Shown: piece by piece, positions 63,490 through 64,000 of the stretch
Position numbering within the stretch: position 1 is the first letter of the stretch
How the letters are laid out: each line of letters opens with the position of its first letter
Source of the DNA: Bimastos eiseni
Lineage: Eukaryota; Annelida; Clitellata; Crassiclitellata; Lumbricidae
Assembly (NCBI GenBank): GCA_959347315.1
Contig: OY365809.1
Location: 7,888,523-7,952,522 of the forward strand
Direction: 5' to 3'
DNA: 64,000 bases
Translations under genes and position numbers: made by a program
Notes under the pieces: model-generated
Told to the model about the DNA's origin: nothing
Databases searched by the model: none
Seen by the model: the letters and a program-made list of their open reading frames with translations, nothing else

Positions 63490-63680
63490 ATTTATAATTT
63501 CCGTTTATTGTTAAAACTGACAACAACGCAGTATGATTACAGACATAGTATGAACGAATGGTGTCGGCAGCTAGCAGGGCGATGTACATGTAAATTTAAT
63601 TTAACCAACTCGTCCGGTACGGGTATTGAACCCGGTTCCTCAGCTCTGTGCCCCATTGTTATCCACTGCCATTAAAATAT
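63490..63680 (-). mobile_element. tRNA-derived SINE, fullest copy of its family
   Basis: The minus strand begins near TGGCAGTGGATAACAATGGG (box A TGGCAGTGG) and reaches GGTTCAATACC (box B) about 35 bases later, then continues into a body shared with 51690-51800 and 23770-23860. This is the usual head-body structure of tRNA-derived SINEs. No acceptor-stem pairing, so not a tRNA gene. Confidence 0.6.
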
Positions 63681-64000
63681 TGGATAACAAGCTTTCAATC
63701 AAGTTTTCAATAAAATATTCCATCAAGCATTCCATTCAATCAGTGAAGGAGGTATGGACAGAGGTTTCATGATAGGATTTGTAAAAAGACTGTTTTCAGT
63801 TTTGAGTGAAAGACCAGTGGGTAAATAACAAGAGGAGAGGTCTTGGTGAGTTCGTAGGAAACATCGTATATGCTAGAGAGAGTTGGTTCCAAAGAACTGG
63901 AACTACAATAGTTGTAGCTGAGAAGCGATTTGCACATTTTAGCGATGAGGTGATGTAAGGGTGAAGTAGTGTTGGGGTAGAAGAGGAATGGGTTGAATGT
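63681..64000. repeat. Possible further repeat, truncated by the window end
   Basis: GAGAGAGTTGGTTCCAAAGA followed by ACTGGAACTACAA resembles the reverse strand of a LINE C-terminal block seen in many invertebrates, but no clear protein frame is left. (CAAT)n-like words precede it at about 63685-63740. No gene seen. Confidence 0.3.

Overview
This is a 64 kb stretch of an AT-rich animal (metazoan) nuclear genome. All recognisable genes are split by spliceosomal introns (GT-AG, with one probable GC-AG), and the spacers and introns are full of decayed LINEs, tRNA-derived SINEs and short inverted-repeat DNA elements. The proteins are clear animal orthologues (ATP7, RPSA, ALYREF, FBXW7). The repeat content and moderate intron sizes suggest a non-vertebrate, probably marine invertebrate, but I cannot name the phylum from the sequence alone.

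Layout. Four protein-coding genes lie head to tail, all on the minus strand. (1) A copper-transporting P1B-ATPase (ATP7) occupies about 2.4-22.5 kb, with 20 coding exons and about 1590 residues. (2) Ribosomal protein SA (RPSA) occupies 28.0-32.0 kb, with six coding exons and exactly 295 residues; one intron holds a candidate H/ACA snoRNA. (3) The mRNA-export adaptor ALYREF/THOC4 occupies 35.95-41.06 kb, with six coding exons, the last only five codons long including the stop. (4) An FBXW7-type F-box/WD40 ubiquitin-ligase receptor occupies 45.5-59.85 kb, with 12 coding exons and about 861 residues. I built each model by hand from homology blocks joined at splice sites whose phases agree at every junction. 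Each total is an integral number of codons.

Spacers and introns. 0.35-2.15 kb holds an inverted-repeat element and a truncated LINE. The ATP7 introns hold a second LINE of the same family (19.2-20.2 kb), a LINE relic (9.4 kb), SINE-like copies and a hAT-type MITE with a near-perfect target duplication (7.85 kb). A decayed RTE-like LINE lies at 24.3-25.6 kb. Upstream of FBXW7 (60-64 kb) lie a MITE, a fragment of a hAT-like transposase region and a CRE/E-box composite site.

The four genes have unrelated jobs (copper transport, translation, mRNA export, protein degradation) and I see no sign of a shared pathway. The most notable points are: (a) a ComEA-type helix-hairpin-helix domain encoded by two exons that splice in phase onto the N-terminus of FBXW7; (b) a 24-bp minisatellite that multiplies an ATP7 splice donor fivefold while keeping the reading frame; (c) a near-identical 288-bp tandem duplication that copies an acceptor and part of an FBXW7 exon; (d) a decayed duplicate of an ATP7 exon; (e) an eight-repeat metal-binding array in ATP7 with one repeat lacking CxxC; and (f) the intronic snoRNA candidate in RPSA.
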